Of a DNA stretch of 64,000 nucleotides, positions 1 through 8,195 are shown piece by piece; positions within the stretch are counted from its first letter, which is position 1, and each line of letters opens with the position of its first letter. The notes beneath the pieces were generated by a model. The model ran no database searches. It was not told the DNA's origin and saw only the letters and a program-made list of their open reading frames with translations. The DNA lies in the NCBI RefSeq assembly GCF_000265245.1, contig NZ_AJKS02000014.1:1-64000 (forward strand), written 5' to 3'. The stretch comes from Halomonas smyrnensis AAD6. GTDB lineage: Bacteria; Pseudomonadota; Gammaproteobacteria; Pseudomonadales; Halomonadaceae. The position numbers and the translations under genes were made by a program.

Positions 1-1
1 G

Positions 2-634
2 CTGCCGGAGGCCTCCGGCCGCCAGGCGCACGCCACCGCCGACCAGCTGCGCCGCCAGCTGGGCCTGGACGAGGACCATCCGCACTGGCAGGCCTTTCTC
101 GCCGCCCATGAGCCACACCACGACGGCCGCGAGACCCAGGCCCTGCTGGCCCACCACCTGCTGGCCCCGCGCGACCGTGAGGCCCGGCGGCTGATCTCGC
201 GGATGAGCGGCGAGACCGCGGTGATGGTGGCGCTGAGCCCGCTGACGCTGGTCGACATGGCGCTGGTCGCCTGGCGGCACCTGTCGCTGATCGACCGGCT
301 GTGCCGGCTCTACGGCCTGGAGCTCGGCTATGTCGCGCGGCTGCGGCTGTTTCGCCAGGTGCTGCGCGACATGGCCTTCGCCGGCGCCAGCGAGCTGGCC
401 AGCGAGGCCGGCATGGAATGGCTGTCGCTGAACCTGGCCGGACGCCTCTCGGCGCGGGCCGGCCAGGGCATGGCGGTGGGCCTGCTCGGGGCACGGCTGG
501 GGCTGCGCGCCCAGCGGCTGACCCGCCCTCTGGCCTTCGACGAGGCCGAACGGCCCCGCGTCGCCGACCTGCGCCGCGAGCTGTGGGGCCGGCTTAAGCG
601 CCTGGAGCGCCGCGAGGAAGACGACAAGGGTTGA
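2..634 (+). CDS. YcjF/DUF697-type inner-membrane protein (5' end outside window)
   Basis: The reading frame is open from the first bases of the window to a TGA at 632-634, so this is the C-terminal 210 residues of a longer protein whose start is not included. The visible part has an alanine/leucine-rich hydrophobic stretch (about residues 70-95, MVALSPLTLVDMALVAW) followed by an amphipathic helical region and a basic, charged tail. This matches the C-terminal half of the YcjF/TIGR01620 family (DUF697), two-TM proteins usually encoded after the YcjX GTPase-like protein. YcjX would be expected just upstream, outside the window. The molecular function is not established. The family call rests on overall resemblance of the hydrophobic and GxxAGxxAA-like segments, so confidence is moderate. 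Confidence 0.65.
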   Translation: MPEASGRQAHATADQLRRQLGLDEDHPHWQAFLAAHEPHHDGRETQALLAHHLLAPRDREARRLISRMSGETAVMVALSPLTLVDMALVAWRHLSLIDRLCRLYGLELGYVARLRLFRQVLRDMAFAGASELASEAGMEWLSLNLAGRLSARAGQGMAVGLLGARLGLRAQRLTRPLAFDEAERPRVADLRRELWGRLKRLERREEDDKG

Positions 635-708
635 TGCGGATCATCCCAGGCGGCCCGATGGGGTCTAGGCTGTAGGGTATGCCCCCGGCCACGCCAAGGA
701 GAGATCCC

Positions 709-1149
709 ATGTTCCACACCATCCTCGTGCCCATCGACGGCTCCGAGCACTCGCGGGTGGCGCTGTGCGTCGCCTGCAAGCTGGCCCGCCAGGAGGACGG
801 CCGGCTGATCCTGCTGCACATTCCCGAGGCCCTGCCCCACGAGCCGCTGCTGGTCTGGGGCATCGGCGCGGTGCCGCTGGAGTCGACCATGGAGAAGCGC
901 GACGAGGTCGGCCAGACCCTGCTCGACCACGCCATCGAGGAGGCCAGGGCGCTGGGCATCGAGCAGGCCAAGCCGGTGCTCGCCCGCGGCGATCCCAGCC
1001 AGACCATCCTGGCCGCGGCCGAGGAGCACGGCGTCGACACCATCGTCATGGGCAGCCGCGGGCTCGGCGACCTCAAGGGCCTGGTGGTGGGCAGCGTGTC
1101 GCACAAGGTCAGCCACGGCGCCGAATGCCGGGTGATCACCGTCCATTGA
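709..1149 (+). CDS. universal stress protein, UspA family (copy 1)
   Basis: A 146-residue single-domain UspA-fold protein, the usual length for the family. The N-terminus reads ILVPIDGSEHS, the first beta strand with the conserved Asp of the nucleotide site. Near the C-terminus lies the ATP-binding signature GSRGLGDLKGLVVGSVS (the G-2X-G-9X-G-S/T pattern), so ATP-binding type is inferred. The start at 709 has an AAGGAGA ribosome site 6-7 bases upstream. An upstream in-frame ATG at 679 lacks a ribosome site and would add a non-family extension. It is followed 79 bp later by a paralogue in the same direction. Usp proteins are cytoplasmic factors linked to stress survival; the exact role here is unknown. 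Confidence 0.9.
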   Translation: MFHTILVPIDGSEHSRVALCVACKLARQEDGRLILLHIPEALPHEPLLVWGIGAVPLESTMEKRDEVGQTLLDHAIEEARALGIEQAKPVLARGDPSQTILAAAEEHGVDTIVMGSRGLGDLKGLVVGSVSHKVSHGAECRVITVH

Positions 1150-1228
1150 CCCGCGCCGGCGACGGGCCATCCGGCGGTCGGACGGCTAGGCTGAAGGGGC
1201 GGTATTCTCAGTCCCGGAGGTGCTGGCC

Positions 1229-1672
1229 ATGTTTCGAACCATCCTGGTGCCCGTCGACGGCTCGTCCCACGCCCGCAAGGCGCTCTCCCTGGCCTGCCAG
1301 CTGCTGGCAGACCGCCAGGACGCCTGCCTGCTGCTGCTCCACGTGCCCGAAGCCGCGCCCCACGACCCGCCGATGATGTGGGGCGTGGGCAGCGAGGCCG
1401 CGGCCGACTCCCGCGGCGAGCGCGAACGACGCGCCCGGCAGCTGCTCGACACGGCCGCCGAGCAGGCCCGCGACCACGGCGTGCGCCACGTCGAACCCGA
1501 GCTGCGCTTCGGCGACCCCACCCGTACCATTCTCGAGCTGGCCGACGCCCGCGACGTGGATGCCATCCTGATGGGCAGCCGCGGCCTCAGCGACCTGCGT
1601 GGCCTGTTCACCGGCAGCGTGTCGCACAAGGTCAGCCATGCCGCCGAGTGCAGCGTGGTCACCGTGCACTAG
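1229..1672 (+). CDS. universal stress protein, UspA family (copy 2)
   Basis: A 147-residue UspA-fold protein, clearly paralogous to the preceding gene: both start MF.TILVP.DGS, carry the motif LLLLHVPEA/LILLHIPEA and end in GSVSHKVSH.AEC.V(I/V)TVH. The ATP-site motif GSRGLSDLRGLFTGSVS is intact. The ATG at 1229 is chosen because GGAGG lies 8 bases upstream; an in-frame GTG at 1220 overlaps that ribosome site. The tandem arrangement suggests a local duplication that has since diverged in the middle third of the protein, where the two copies show little similarity. Whether the two share a transcript is not visible; the 79-bp gap has no obvious terminator. Confidence 0.9.
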   Translation: MFRTILVPVDGSSHARKALSLACQLLADRQDACLLLLHVPEAAPHDPPMMWGVGSEAAADSRGERERRARQLLDTAAEQARDHGVRHVEPELRFGDPTRTILELADARDVDAILMGSRGLSDLRGLFTGSVSHKVSHAAECSVVTVH

Positions 1673-1717
1673 ATAGAGGCAGGCCCGTCGGGCGCTCCGG
1701 CAAGCCGGCCGGGGCGC

Positions 1718-2905
1718 TCAACGCGACCCCGCACGCCGTGCCAGGGCCTCGATCACGGCGTGACAGGACCCCATGGTGTGATAATCGACCTTGCCCGGCG
1801 GGCTCTTGAGGTCCGAGTAGCGCCGGTTGTCCGGCGTCAGCACGCGATACCAGCCGCCGTGGCGATGGTCGATCAGGTGGCGCCAGCCGTAGTCCCACAG
1901 CCGCTCGTACCAGCGCCAGTAGACCGCCCCGCCGGTACGCACGCCCAGCAGCGCCGCGGCCGCCAGGCCCTCGGCCTGCACCCAGTCATACTTGTCGCCG
2001 TCGCTGAGCCGCCCCGCCGGATCGAGGCCGGCGACCAGCCCCCCGTGGGTGCGATCCCAGCCCGCCGCCACGCTGGACAGGAACAGCCGCTCGGCGGCGG
2101 GCAGCAGCCAGGGCTCACAGCGATGACGCTCCAGCATCACCAGCAGCTTGGCCCACTCGGCCTGGTGGCCGACCTGATAGCCCCAGGGGCGGAACAGGTG
2201 GGCGGGATCGTCGCGGTGGTAGTCCCAGTCGGGCCGCCAGCGGGCGTCGTAATGCTCCCAGATCCAGCCGTCGCGGTGGTCGCGGCCGGCCAGCGTGACG
2301 GCCCGGGCGATGGCCAGCGCCTGGTCGAGGAAGGCCGCCTCTGCGGTGGCCTCGAAGGCGGCGAGCAGGGCCTCGCAGCCGTGCAGGTTGGCGCTCTGGC
2401 CGCGATAGGACGACAGCCGCCATTGACGGTCGGCCTCGTCGGCGAAGCGCCGCCAGCGCGGCTCCCAGAAGCGCCGCTGCAGCAGCCGATGGGTGGCCTC
2501 GAGCCCGTGCCGGGCCTCGTCGATGCCTGCCTTGAGCGCCTCGGCATAGGCCAGCAGCACGCAGACCAGCCCGTAACAGTGCTGGGTGTCGTCCTCCACG
2601 ATCCCGCTGTCCAGCGTCCAGGCATAGCCCTGGGTCGCCGTCTGGAAGTGCGCCTTCTCCAGGTAGGCGAGCCCGTGGCGCGCCCAGTGGCGGTATTCGT
2701 CGCCGCCGCCGTGACGGGCGTGGCGGGCATAGGTCACCACATAGCGGGCGCTGGAGACCAGGTGGCGATGGTCGTGATCGAGGATGGCGCCGTCATCGAG
2801 CAGGTAGTGGTAGAAGCCGCCGTGGGGATCGATGGCGCGGGGATGGTAGAAGGCCATGGTGCGGCGGACCTGGGCCTGGAGGAAGGCCGGATCGTGGACG
2901 TTCAT
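1718..2905 (-). CDS. N-acylglucosamine 2-epimerase (AGE) family sugar isomerase
   Basis: A 395-residue protein with the (alpha/alpha)6-barrel signature of the AGE superfamily: HPRAIDPHGGFYHYL near the N-terminus, WTLDSGIVEDDTQHCYG, the histidine-containing PWGYQVGHQAEWAKLL, DKYDWVQAEGLAAAAL, and the C-terminal SPPGKVDYHTMGSCH. Members interconvert mannose/fructose/glucose (YihS, mannose isomerase) or epimerise N-acylglucosamine; the lack of an ATP-regulated N-acyl module and the KSPPGKVDYHTMG tail favour a mannose-isomerase-type activity, which is inference. The ATG at 2905 has GGAGG just upstream; the frame stays open further upstream but that extension is arginine-rich and non-homologous. 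It follows a HAD phosphatase gene in the same direction with a 93-bp gap, so the two may form a sugar-metabolism transcript. Confidence 0.8.
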   Translation of the reverse strand: MNVHDPAFLQAQVRRTMAFYHPRAIDPHGGFYHYLLDDGAILDHDHRHLVSSARYVVTYARHARHGGGDEYRHWARHGLAYLEKAHFQTATQGYAWTLDSGIVEDDTQHCYGLVCVLLAYAEALKAGIDEARHGLEATHRLLQRRFWEPRWRRFADEADRQWRLSSYRGQSANLHGCEALLAAFEATAEAAFLDQALAIARAVTLAGRDHRDGWIWEHYDARWRPDWDYHRDDPAHLFRPWGYQVGHQAEWAKLLVMLERHRCEPWLLPAAERLFLSSVAAGWDRTHGGLVAGLDPAGRLSDGDKYDWVQAEGLAAAALLGVRTGGAVYWRWYERLWDYGWRHLIDHRHGGWYRVLTPDNRRYSDLKSPPGKVDYHTMGSCHAVIEALARRAGSR

Positions 2906-2998
2906 GGCGCCTCCCGATGACGTGTCCCTCGAGGATGGCCGCCCGGCGCGAGGCGGGCGATACCACCATGGTGGCAACGCCCACCCCCTGAGGCCGAA

Positions 2999-3796
2999 CT
3001 AGAGGGCGAAACGCTCGGCCAGATGACGCGCCACGGCCGCCTCGTCGTGATGGCCGATGCGCCGCGCCTCGGGCAGTCGCGCATCCAGCTCGGGGTGACC
3101 GTTGGCCATGATGTGGGCCTCGCCGGCCAGCGCCAGCATCTCGGTGTCGTTGAGGTTGTCGCCGAAGGCCAGGCAGCGTTCGGCGGGGATCTCCAGTTGC
3201 GCCAGCAAGGCGGTCAGGGCCGTTCCCTTGTTGACCCCACCGGCCATGATCTCCAGCGAGTTGCCCATGGAATAGGTCACGTGCAGCCGCTCGCCGGTGC
3301 GGCGACGCACCTCGCCCTCGAGCTCGGCCAGGTGGCCGGGCTCGCCGATGTAGAGCACCTTGCCGACGCCCTCGGCGGCCAGCCGCTCCGGCGCCACCAC
3401 CCGGTAGCCGAAGCCGGTGTGGGCATGCAGCGCCAGCAGCGTCGGGGCCTCGGCGTCGATCACCCACTCGTCGTCGTGATAGAGATTCAGACGCACGGCG
3501 TCGGGGCGCGGCAGGTCGATCAGCTCGCGGGCCAGCTCGGCCGGCACGTGGCGTGCCTCGAGCAGGGTGTCGTCGGGCGCGTGGGTGTAGGCGCCGTTGG
3601 TGCTGATGATATGGGCGTCCACGCCCAGGCGGTCGCGAAACGCCAGGATGTCGCGATAGTGGCGCCCCGAGGCCAGGGCGATGTGGTGGCCGCGCGCCGC
3701 CAGGGCGCGCAGGATGGCCACGGTATCGTCCGCCAGGGCGTGGTCCGCGCCGAGCAGGGTGCCGTCGAGATCGCTGACGATGAGATGGGCCGACAT
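2999..3796 (-). CDS. Cof-type HAD-IIB family phosphatase
   Basis: A 265-residue hydrolase of the haloacid dehalogenase superfamily. Motif I, DLDGTLL, is at residues 8-14 (two catalytic Asp). ASGRHYRDIL gives the motif II region, NKGTALTAL carries the motif III Lys, and FGDNLNDTEML is the motif IV metal-binding acidic cluster. The C2-type cap lies between motifs II and III. Such Cof proteins dephosphorylate sugar phosphates, flavin or thiamin precursors; the substrate cannot be read from the sequence. The ATG at 3796 has a GGAGGG ribosome site. It lies upstream of and co-directional with the AGE-family isomerase, so a sugar-phosphate substrate is a reasonable guess. Confidence 0.85.
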   Translation of the reverse strand: MSAHLIVSDLDGTLLGADHALADDTVAILRALAARGHHIALASGRHYRDILAFRDRLGVDAHIISTNGAYTHAPDDTLLEARHVPAELARELIDLPRPDAVRLNLYHDDEWVIDAEAPTLLALHAHTGFGYRVVAPERLAAEGVGKVLYIGEPGHLAELEGEVRRRTGERLHVTYSMGNSLEIMAGGVNKGTALTALLAQLEIPAERCLAFGDNLNDTEMLALAGEAHIMANGHPELDARLPEARRIGHHDEAAVARHLAERFAL

Positions 3797-3898
3797 GGGC
3801 GGCGCCCTCCGCTGCAAAGAGTGTGCGCCCATTCTATCGGCTCCGCGCCGCGGGCTCATCCGGACTCGCCACGGCCCCGACGATTGCCCGCCGCCCGA

Positions 3899-3927
3899 TT
3901 GGCGCCGGCTGGCGGAATCCGTATAGT
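3899..3927 (+). promoter_or_regulatory. sigma70-type promoter of rnb
   Basis: TTGGCG at 3899-3904 and TATAGT at 3922-3927 are separated by 17 bases, about 32 bases upstream of the rnb ATG. Both hexamers are close to the sigma70 consensus and the spacing is optimal. No experimental start site is known. Confidence 0.6.
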
Positions 3928-3958
3928 GACCCCCCTATCCCGCCAATCGATCGTGACC

Positions 3959-5899
3959 ATGCTGCAGAACAACTCGGCGCTTGCTCAGCTCAAGCAACAG
4001 ATCCGCGACAACACGCCCCGCGTCGAAGGGGTCATCAAGGCCACCGACCGCGGTTTCGGTTTCCTCGAGACCGACGACGGCGACTCCTACTTCGTGCCGC
4101 CCCCCGCCATGAAGCAGGTGCTCCACGGCGACCGTGTCGAGGCTATCCTCCACGAGGAAGGCGAGAAGAAGTCCGTGGAGCCGGACACCCTGATCGAGAG
4201 CGGCATGGAACGCTTCATCGCCCGCGTGAAGAAGCGCGACGGGCGCCTGTCGGTGATTCCCGATCATCCGTCGATGAATGCCCCGCTGAAGGCCCGCGTC
4301 AAGCGCAGCCTCGACGAGGCGAGCCTGGGCGAGGGCGACTGGGTCGTGGTGCGCCTGGTGCGTCACCCGCTCAAGCCCGAGGACCGCGGCTTCTTCACCC
4401 AGATCGATGAGCTGGTGGCCAAGACCGACAACCCGGCGGTGCCCTGGCGGGTGACCCTGGCGCGCCACGCCCTCGAGCAGGAATGCCCGGACGCCGGCGA
4501 CGACTGGCCGCTGCGCGACGAGGGCCTCGAGCGCGAGGACCTGACCGCCGAGCCGTTCTTCACCATCGACGGCGAGAAGACCCGCGACATGGACGACGCC
4601 CTGCGCGTCGAGCGGCGCGAGGGCGGCGGCTGGACCCTGAACGTGGCCATCGCCGACCCGACCGCCTACGTCGAGGAAGGCCACGCCGCCGACCTGGAGG
4701 CCCGCACCCGCGCCTTCACCGTCTACCTGCCGGGCCAGAACGTCACCATGCTGCCAGAGGCACTGGCCGACGACCTGTGCTCGCTGTGGGAAGACCGCGA
4801 CCGCCCGGTGCTGGCCTGCGCGCTGAACATCGAGGCCGACGGCAGCCTGGGCGAGTACCGCTTCTTCGCCGCCACCGCGCGCTCCCACGCCAAGCTGGTC
4901 TACGACAACGTCTCCGACTGGCTCGAGGGCCAGGGCGACTGGGCGCCGTCCGAGGCTATCGGCGAGCAGCTCGAGGCGCTGCGCGAGCTGACCGAGGCCC
5001 GCGCCGGCTGGCGCGCCAGGCACGCCCTGGTGTTCAAGGACCGTCCGGACTACGTGTTCGACCTCGACGAGGCCGGCAACGTGCTGGGCATCCGCACCGA
5101 GGAGCGCCGCATCGCCAACCGCATGATCGAGGAATCGATGATCGCGGCCAACGCCTGCTGCGCCGACCTGCTCAGCCAGCACGTGGGCCACGGCATCTTC
5201 AACGTCCACCGCGCCTTCGAGGCCGACAAGGCCGAGGCGGCCCAGGAATTCCTGGCCGGCCAGGAGATCCAGGTCGAACTCGAGGCACTCACCGAGCTGC
5301 CCCGCTACAGGGAGCTCAAGCGCGAGCTCGAGGGTCGCGAGGACGCCTGGCTGGACGCGCGCCTGCGCCGCTTCCAGGGCTTCACCAGCATGTCCGCCCA
5401 GCCCGGCCCGCACTTCGGCCTGGGCCTCGACGCCTACGCCACCTGGACCTCGCCGATCCGCAAGTACGGCGACATGGTCAACCACCGCCTGATCAAGCGC
5501 GTGCTCAAGGGCGAGCAGGCCCCGGCCGAGGCCAGCCAGGAGCTCACCGAGCAGCTCACCGAGCGTCGCCGCCTCAACCGCCTGGCCGAGCGCGACGTCA
5601 AGGACTGGCTCTACGTGCGCTACCTGACGCCGTCCGCCGAGGCGGGCGAGAGCTTCGAGGCCGAGATCATCGCCATCAACCGCGGCGGCATGCGCGTGCG
5701 CCTGACCGCCAACGGCGCCACCGCCTTCATCCCGGCCCCGCTGATGCACAGCGACCGCGACAAGGTGGCCATCGACGACAAGGACGGCCGCATCCAGATC
5801 GAGGGCGTCGAGCGCTACAAGCTCGGCGACGTGATCCGCGTGGCCCTGACCGAGGCCCGCGAGGAGACCCGCTCGCTGGTCGGCCGCCCGGCCGAGTAG
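3959..5899 (+). CDS. rnb: exoribonuclease II (RNase II)
   Basis: A 646-residue enzyme that degrades single-stranded RNA 3' to 5' processively in the cytoplasm. It matches RNase II rather than RNase R in length (E. coli Rnb is 644) and along the whole chain: N-terminus MLQNNSALAQLKQQIRDNTP, cold-shock domain with KATDRGFGFLETD, then the RNB catalytic domain with the metal-binding Asp cluster in DGEKTRDMDDALRV, LPGQNVTMLPEALADDLCSL, and RPGPHFGLGLDAYATWTSPIRKYGD-like active-site segment (split here as GPHFGLGLDAYATW and SPIRKYGDMVNHRL). The C-terminal S1 domain contains INRGGMRVRL. The frame is open about 900 bases upstream, but the ATG at 3959 matches the family start and follows a good promoter. 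A strong terminator follows. Confidence 0.97.
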   Translation: MLQNNSALAQLKQQIRDNTPRVEGVIKATDRGFGFLETDDGDSYFVPPPAMKQVLHGDRVEAILHEEGEKKSVEPDTLIESGMERFIARVKKRDGRLSVIPDHPSMNAPLKARVKRSLDEASLGEGDWVVVRLVRHPLKPEDRGFFTQIDELVAKTDNPAVPWRVTLARHALEQECPDAGDDWPLRDEGLEREDLTAEPFFTIDGEKTRDMDDALRVERREGGGWTLNVAIADPTAYVEEGHAADLEARTRAFTVYLPGQNVTMLPEALADDLCSLWEDRDRPVLACALNIEADGSLGEYRFFAATARSHAKLVYDNVSDWLEGQGDWAPSEAIGEQLEALRELTEARAGWRARHALVFKDRPDYVFDLDEAGNVLGIRTEERRIANRMIEESMIAANACCADLLSQHVGHGIFNVHRAFEADKAEAAQEFLAGQEIQVELEALTELPRYRELKRELEGREDAWLDARLRRFQGFTSMSAQPGPHFGLGLDAYATWTSPIRKYGDMVNHRLIKRVLKGEQAPAEASQELTEQLTERRRLNRLAERDVKDWLYVRYLTPSAEAGESFEAEIIAINRGGMRVRLTANGATAFIPAPLMHSDRDKVAIDDKDGRIQIEGVERYKLGDVIRVALTEAREETRSLVGRPAE

Positions 5900-5930
5900 G
5901 CGCCCTCCCCGCGCGCTCCCTCGCACGTGA

Positions 5931-5956
5931 AACGGCGGCCCTCGGGCCGCCGTTTT
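5931..5956 (+). terminator. rho-independent terminator of rnb
   Basis: A 10-bp perfect stem (AACGGCGGCC at 5931-5940 with GGCCGCCGTT at 5945-5954), a CTCG tetraloop and a short T run, 31 bases after the rnb stop codon. Confidence 0.85.
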
Positions 5957-6050
5957 GCGTTTCAGCTCGCGTTCCCGGCCCATGTCGTCGAACTGTCGCA
6001 AAGCCCGCGTAACGTGAGGGGGTACCATCGGCCCGCGCGGGAGGGACCCT

Positions 6051-7163
6051 TTGCATATCGCCGACGTCACCATGCTCCACGCCCCCTCGAGCGGCGGCGT
6101 GCGCACCTATCTCCAGGCCAAGCACCGCCGGATCGCCGAGACGCCCGGCCTGCGCTCGAGCCTGCTCGTGCCCGGCGCCGAACGCGACGCCCTCGACGAC
6201 TGCCATACCCTGCCGGCACTGCGCCTGCCGCTGGGCCAGGGCTATCGCTTCCCGCTGCGTCGCGCCCCCTGGCGCGAGCGACTGCGGGAGCTCGCCCCCG
6301 ACCTGATCGAGGCCGGCGACCCCTACGTCACGCCCTGGGCCGCGCTGGAGGCCGGCCAGCGGCTCGGCGTGCCGGTGGTCGGCTTCTACCACTCCGACCT
6401 GCCGCGGCTGATGGGGGATCGCTTCGGCGGCGCGGTGCGCCGTCGCCTGGAGCGCTACGTGCGCGACCTCTACGGCCGCTTCGACGGCGTGATGGCGCCC
6501 TGCCGGGCCATGGCCGAGCGGCTGGCGGACTGGGGCGTGGAGGACGTGCGCGTGCAGCCGTTGGGCGTCGACCTCACCACCTTCCACCCCGAGCGCGCCG
6601 ATCCCGCCTGGCGGGCCTCGCTGGGGCTGCCCGCCGATACCCGGCTGCTGGTCTTCGCCGGGCGCCACTCACGCGAGAAGAACGTCGACGTGCTGCTGCG
6701 CACCCTCCGGCGCCTCGGGCGGCCCTACCACCTGCTGCTGATGGGCCCGGGGATGCCGACCCGGGTGCCCGACAACGTGACCGTCATCTCGCGCTACTGC
6801 GATCGCCGCGAGGTGGCCCGGGCGCTGGCCAGCGCCGACGCCATGCTGCACGCCGGCACCCGCGAGACCTTCGGCCTGGTGGCGCTGGAGGCCATGGCCT
6901 GCGGCCTGCCGGTGGTGGCCGCCCGGGCCGGGGCGCTGATCGAGAACGTGCCCCTGGGCGGCGGGCTCCTGTGCAGGCCCCACGACGCCGGGGCCATGGC
7001 CGAGGCGGTGGAGGCCCTGTTCGACCACGACGTCGCCGCCGGCGGCCGGCACGCCCGCCGCCAGGTGGAGCGTCGCTTCCACTGGAACCGGGTGATCGAC
7101 GACCTGCTCGGCTACTACGCCACCCTCATACCCGGCGAGCCCGCGGCGCGGCGACATGGCTGA
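6051..7163 (+). CDS. GT4-family glycosyltransferase with TTG start
   Basis: A 370-residue GT-B fold glycosyltransferase (Pfam Glycos_transf_1 type). The N-terminal domain opens with HIADVTMLHAPSSGGVRTYL, containing the glycine-rich donor loop of GT4 enzymes. The C-terminal domain has VFAGRHSREKNVDVLL (nucleotide-sugar binding Lys) and GTRETFGLVALEAMACGLPVV, the E-X7-E motif. It probably transfers a sugar from a nucleotide donor to a lipid or glycan acceptor at the cytoplasmic face. The start is a TTG at 6051, chosen because GGGAGGG sits 5-6 bases upstream and the family N-terminus would be lost from the next ATG (6072). It overlaps the following membrane-protein gene by 8 bases, pointing to translational coupling and a shared pathway. 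Confidence 0.85.
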   Translation: MHIADVTMLHAPSSGGVRTYLQAKHRRIAETPGLRSSLLVPGAERDALDDCHTLPALRLPLGQGYRFPLRRAPWRERLRELAPDLIEAGDPYVTPWAALEAGQRLGVPVVGFYHSDLPRLMGDRFGGAVRRRLERYVRDLYGRFDGVMAPCRAMAERLADWGVEDVRVQPLGVDLTTFHPERADPAWRASLGLPADTRLLVFAGRHSREKNVDVLLRTLRRLGRPYHLLLMGPGMPTRVPDNVTVISRYCDRREVARALASADAMLHAGTRETFGLVALEAMACGLPVVAARAGALIENVPLGGGLLCRPHDAGAMAEAVEALFDHDVAAGGRHARRQVERRFHWNRVIDDLLGYYATLIPGEPAARRHG

Positions 7164-8148
7164 GCGTCGTCGGCATTACGGCTGGTGGCTGGCCGCGGCG
7201 CTGGTGCTGGCCCTGGCGGTACCGCTGATGATCGGCGGCCGCGACGCGCTGACGGCGCTGGGCGACTTCCCGCCGGGCAGGCTGTCGGGGATGCTGGCGC
7301 TGGTGGTGCTGTGCTGGAACCTCAACGCCCTGCGCCTGAGGCTGCTGCTGGCGGGACGCGCCGGCCCGCTCGGCCAGCGCGGCGCCCTGGGGATGGTGAT
7401 GGCCACCGAGTTCGCCATCTGCGCCACCCCGGGCGGCAGCGGCGGGCTGCCGACCCTGCTCGCGCTGCTGGCCCGACGCGGGCTGCGCCCCGCCCGGGCC
7501 TCGGCGGTGTTCATGGTCGACCAGTGCTGCGACCTGCTGTTCTTCCTGGCCGCGCTGACCGCCCTGGTGCTGGTGTCGCTGGCCACGGCGGTGTCCTGGC
7601 CCCATCAGTGGCTGCTGGTCGTCGCCATCGTCGCCCTGCTGCTGGTGCTGGCGACGGGAACGATGCTGATCCGGCACCTGCCGGCGCTGCTGCGCCGTCG
7701 AGGCGCATCGCGCAAGCGGCGCCCTCGACTGGCTCGGCGACTGCTCGGCTTTCGCCAGGCGCTGGTCGCCACCCTGGCCCTGCCCCGCCCGGTGCTGATG
7801 CTGGCCATGGCCAGCTGCGCCGCCCACTGGCTGACGCGCTACAGCCTGCTCTACCTGGCGCTGGCCGGCCTGGGCGCCGACGTGGCCTGGAGCTGGGCCT
7901 TCCTGGTGCAGATGCTGTCGATGGCGGCCGGCCAGCTGAGCCTGCTGCCCGGCGGCACCGGCGCCGCCGAGCTCGGCACCGGCATGCTGCTGATCCCGCT
8001 GGTCGGCCAGGCCACCGCCGGCGCCGCCATCGTGATCTGGCGCTTCGTCACCTTCCACTGCTACCTGCTGGCCGGCGCCCCGGTGTTCCTGGCCATGATC
8101 GGCCTGCCTCGACGCCGCGGCACGACCGATGGCGAGCGGGCGGGCTGA
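7156..8148 (+). CDS. lysylphosphatidylglycerol synthase TM-domain / UPF0104-type membrane protein
   Basis: A 330-residue polytopic membrane protein with about eight hydrophobic segments and arginine-rich cytoplasmic loops. It resembles the LPG_synthase_TM (UPF0104, YbhN-like) family, including the conserved TPGGSGGLPTLL segment and the late SLLPGGTGAAELGTGMLL motif. The family includes the flippase-like domain of MprF and stand-alone proteins whose substrates are mostly unknown. Its ATG lies inside the last codons of the preceding GT4 glycosyltransferase (8-base overlap). A model in which the enzyme makes a glycolipid that this protein moves across the inner membrane is attractive but is inference. 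It is convergent with the HlyD-type gene. Confidence 0.75.
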   Translation: MAERRRHYGWWLAAALVLALAVPLMIGGRDALTALGDFPPGRLSGMLALVVLCWNLNALRLRLLLAGRAGPLGQRGALGMVMATEFAICATPGGSGGLPTLLALLARRGLRPARASAVFMVDQCCDLLFFLAALTALVLVSLATAVSWPHQWLLVVAIVALLLVLATGTMLIRHLPALLRRRGASRKRRPRLARRLLGFRQALVATLALPRPVLMLAMASCAAHWLTRYSLLYLALAGLGADVAWSWAFLVQMLSMAAGQLSLLPGGTGAAELGTGMLLIPLVGQATAGAAIVIWRFVTFHCYLLAGAPVFLAMIGLPRRRGTTDGERAG

Positions 8149-8195
8149 GCCGAGCGAGCGGAGCGAGTCATACGGAACCGGCTCGGCTCAGTCCG
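8141..8195. terminator. inverted repeat between convergent genes
   Basis: Arms of 14 bases (8141-8154 and 8182-8195, 13/14 matching, core CTGAGCCGAG) flank a 27-base centre and overlap the ends of both convergent genes. No T run is present, so it is a hairpin of terminator-like placement rather than a proven intrinsic terminator. Confidence 0.4.

Noticed and set aside
3023-3958. In-frame extension of rnb by 312 codons upstream
   Set aside because: It is antisense to the HAD phosphatase, has shadow-like composition, and the ATG at 3959 matches RNase II and follows a good promoter.
3935-6106. 723-residue open frame opposite rnb
   Set aside because: Stop-free because of high GC and strong codon bias of rnb; no domain or motif.
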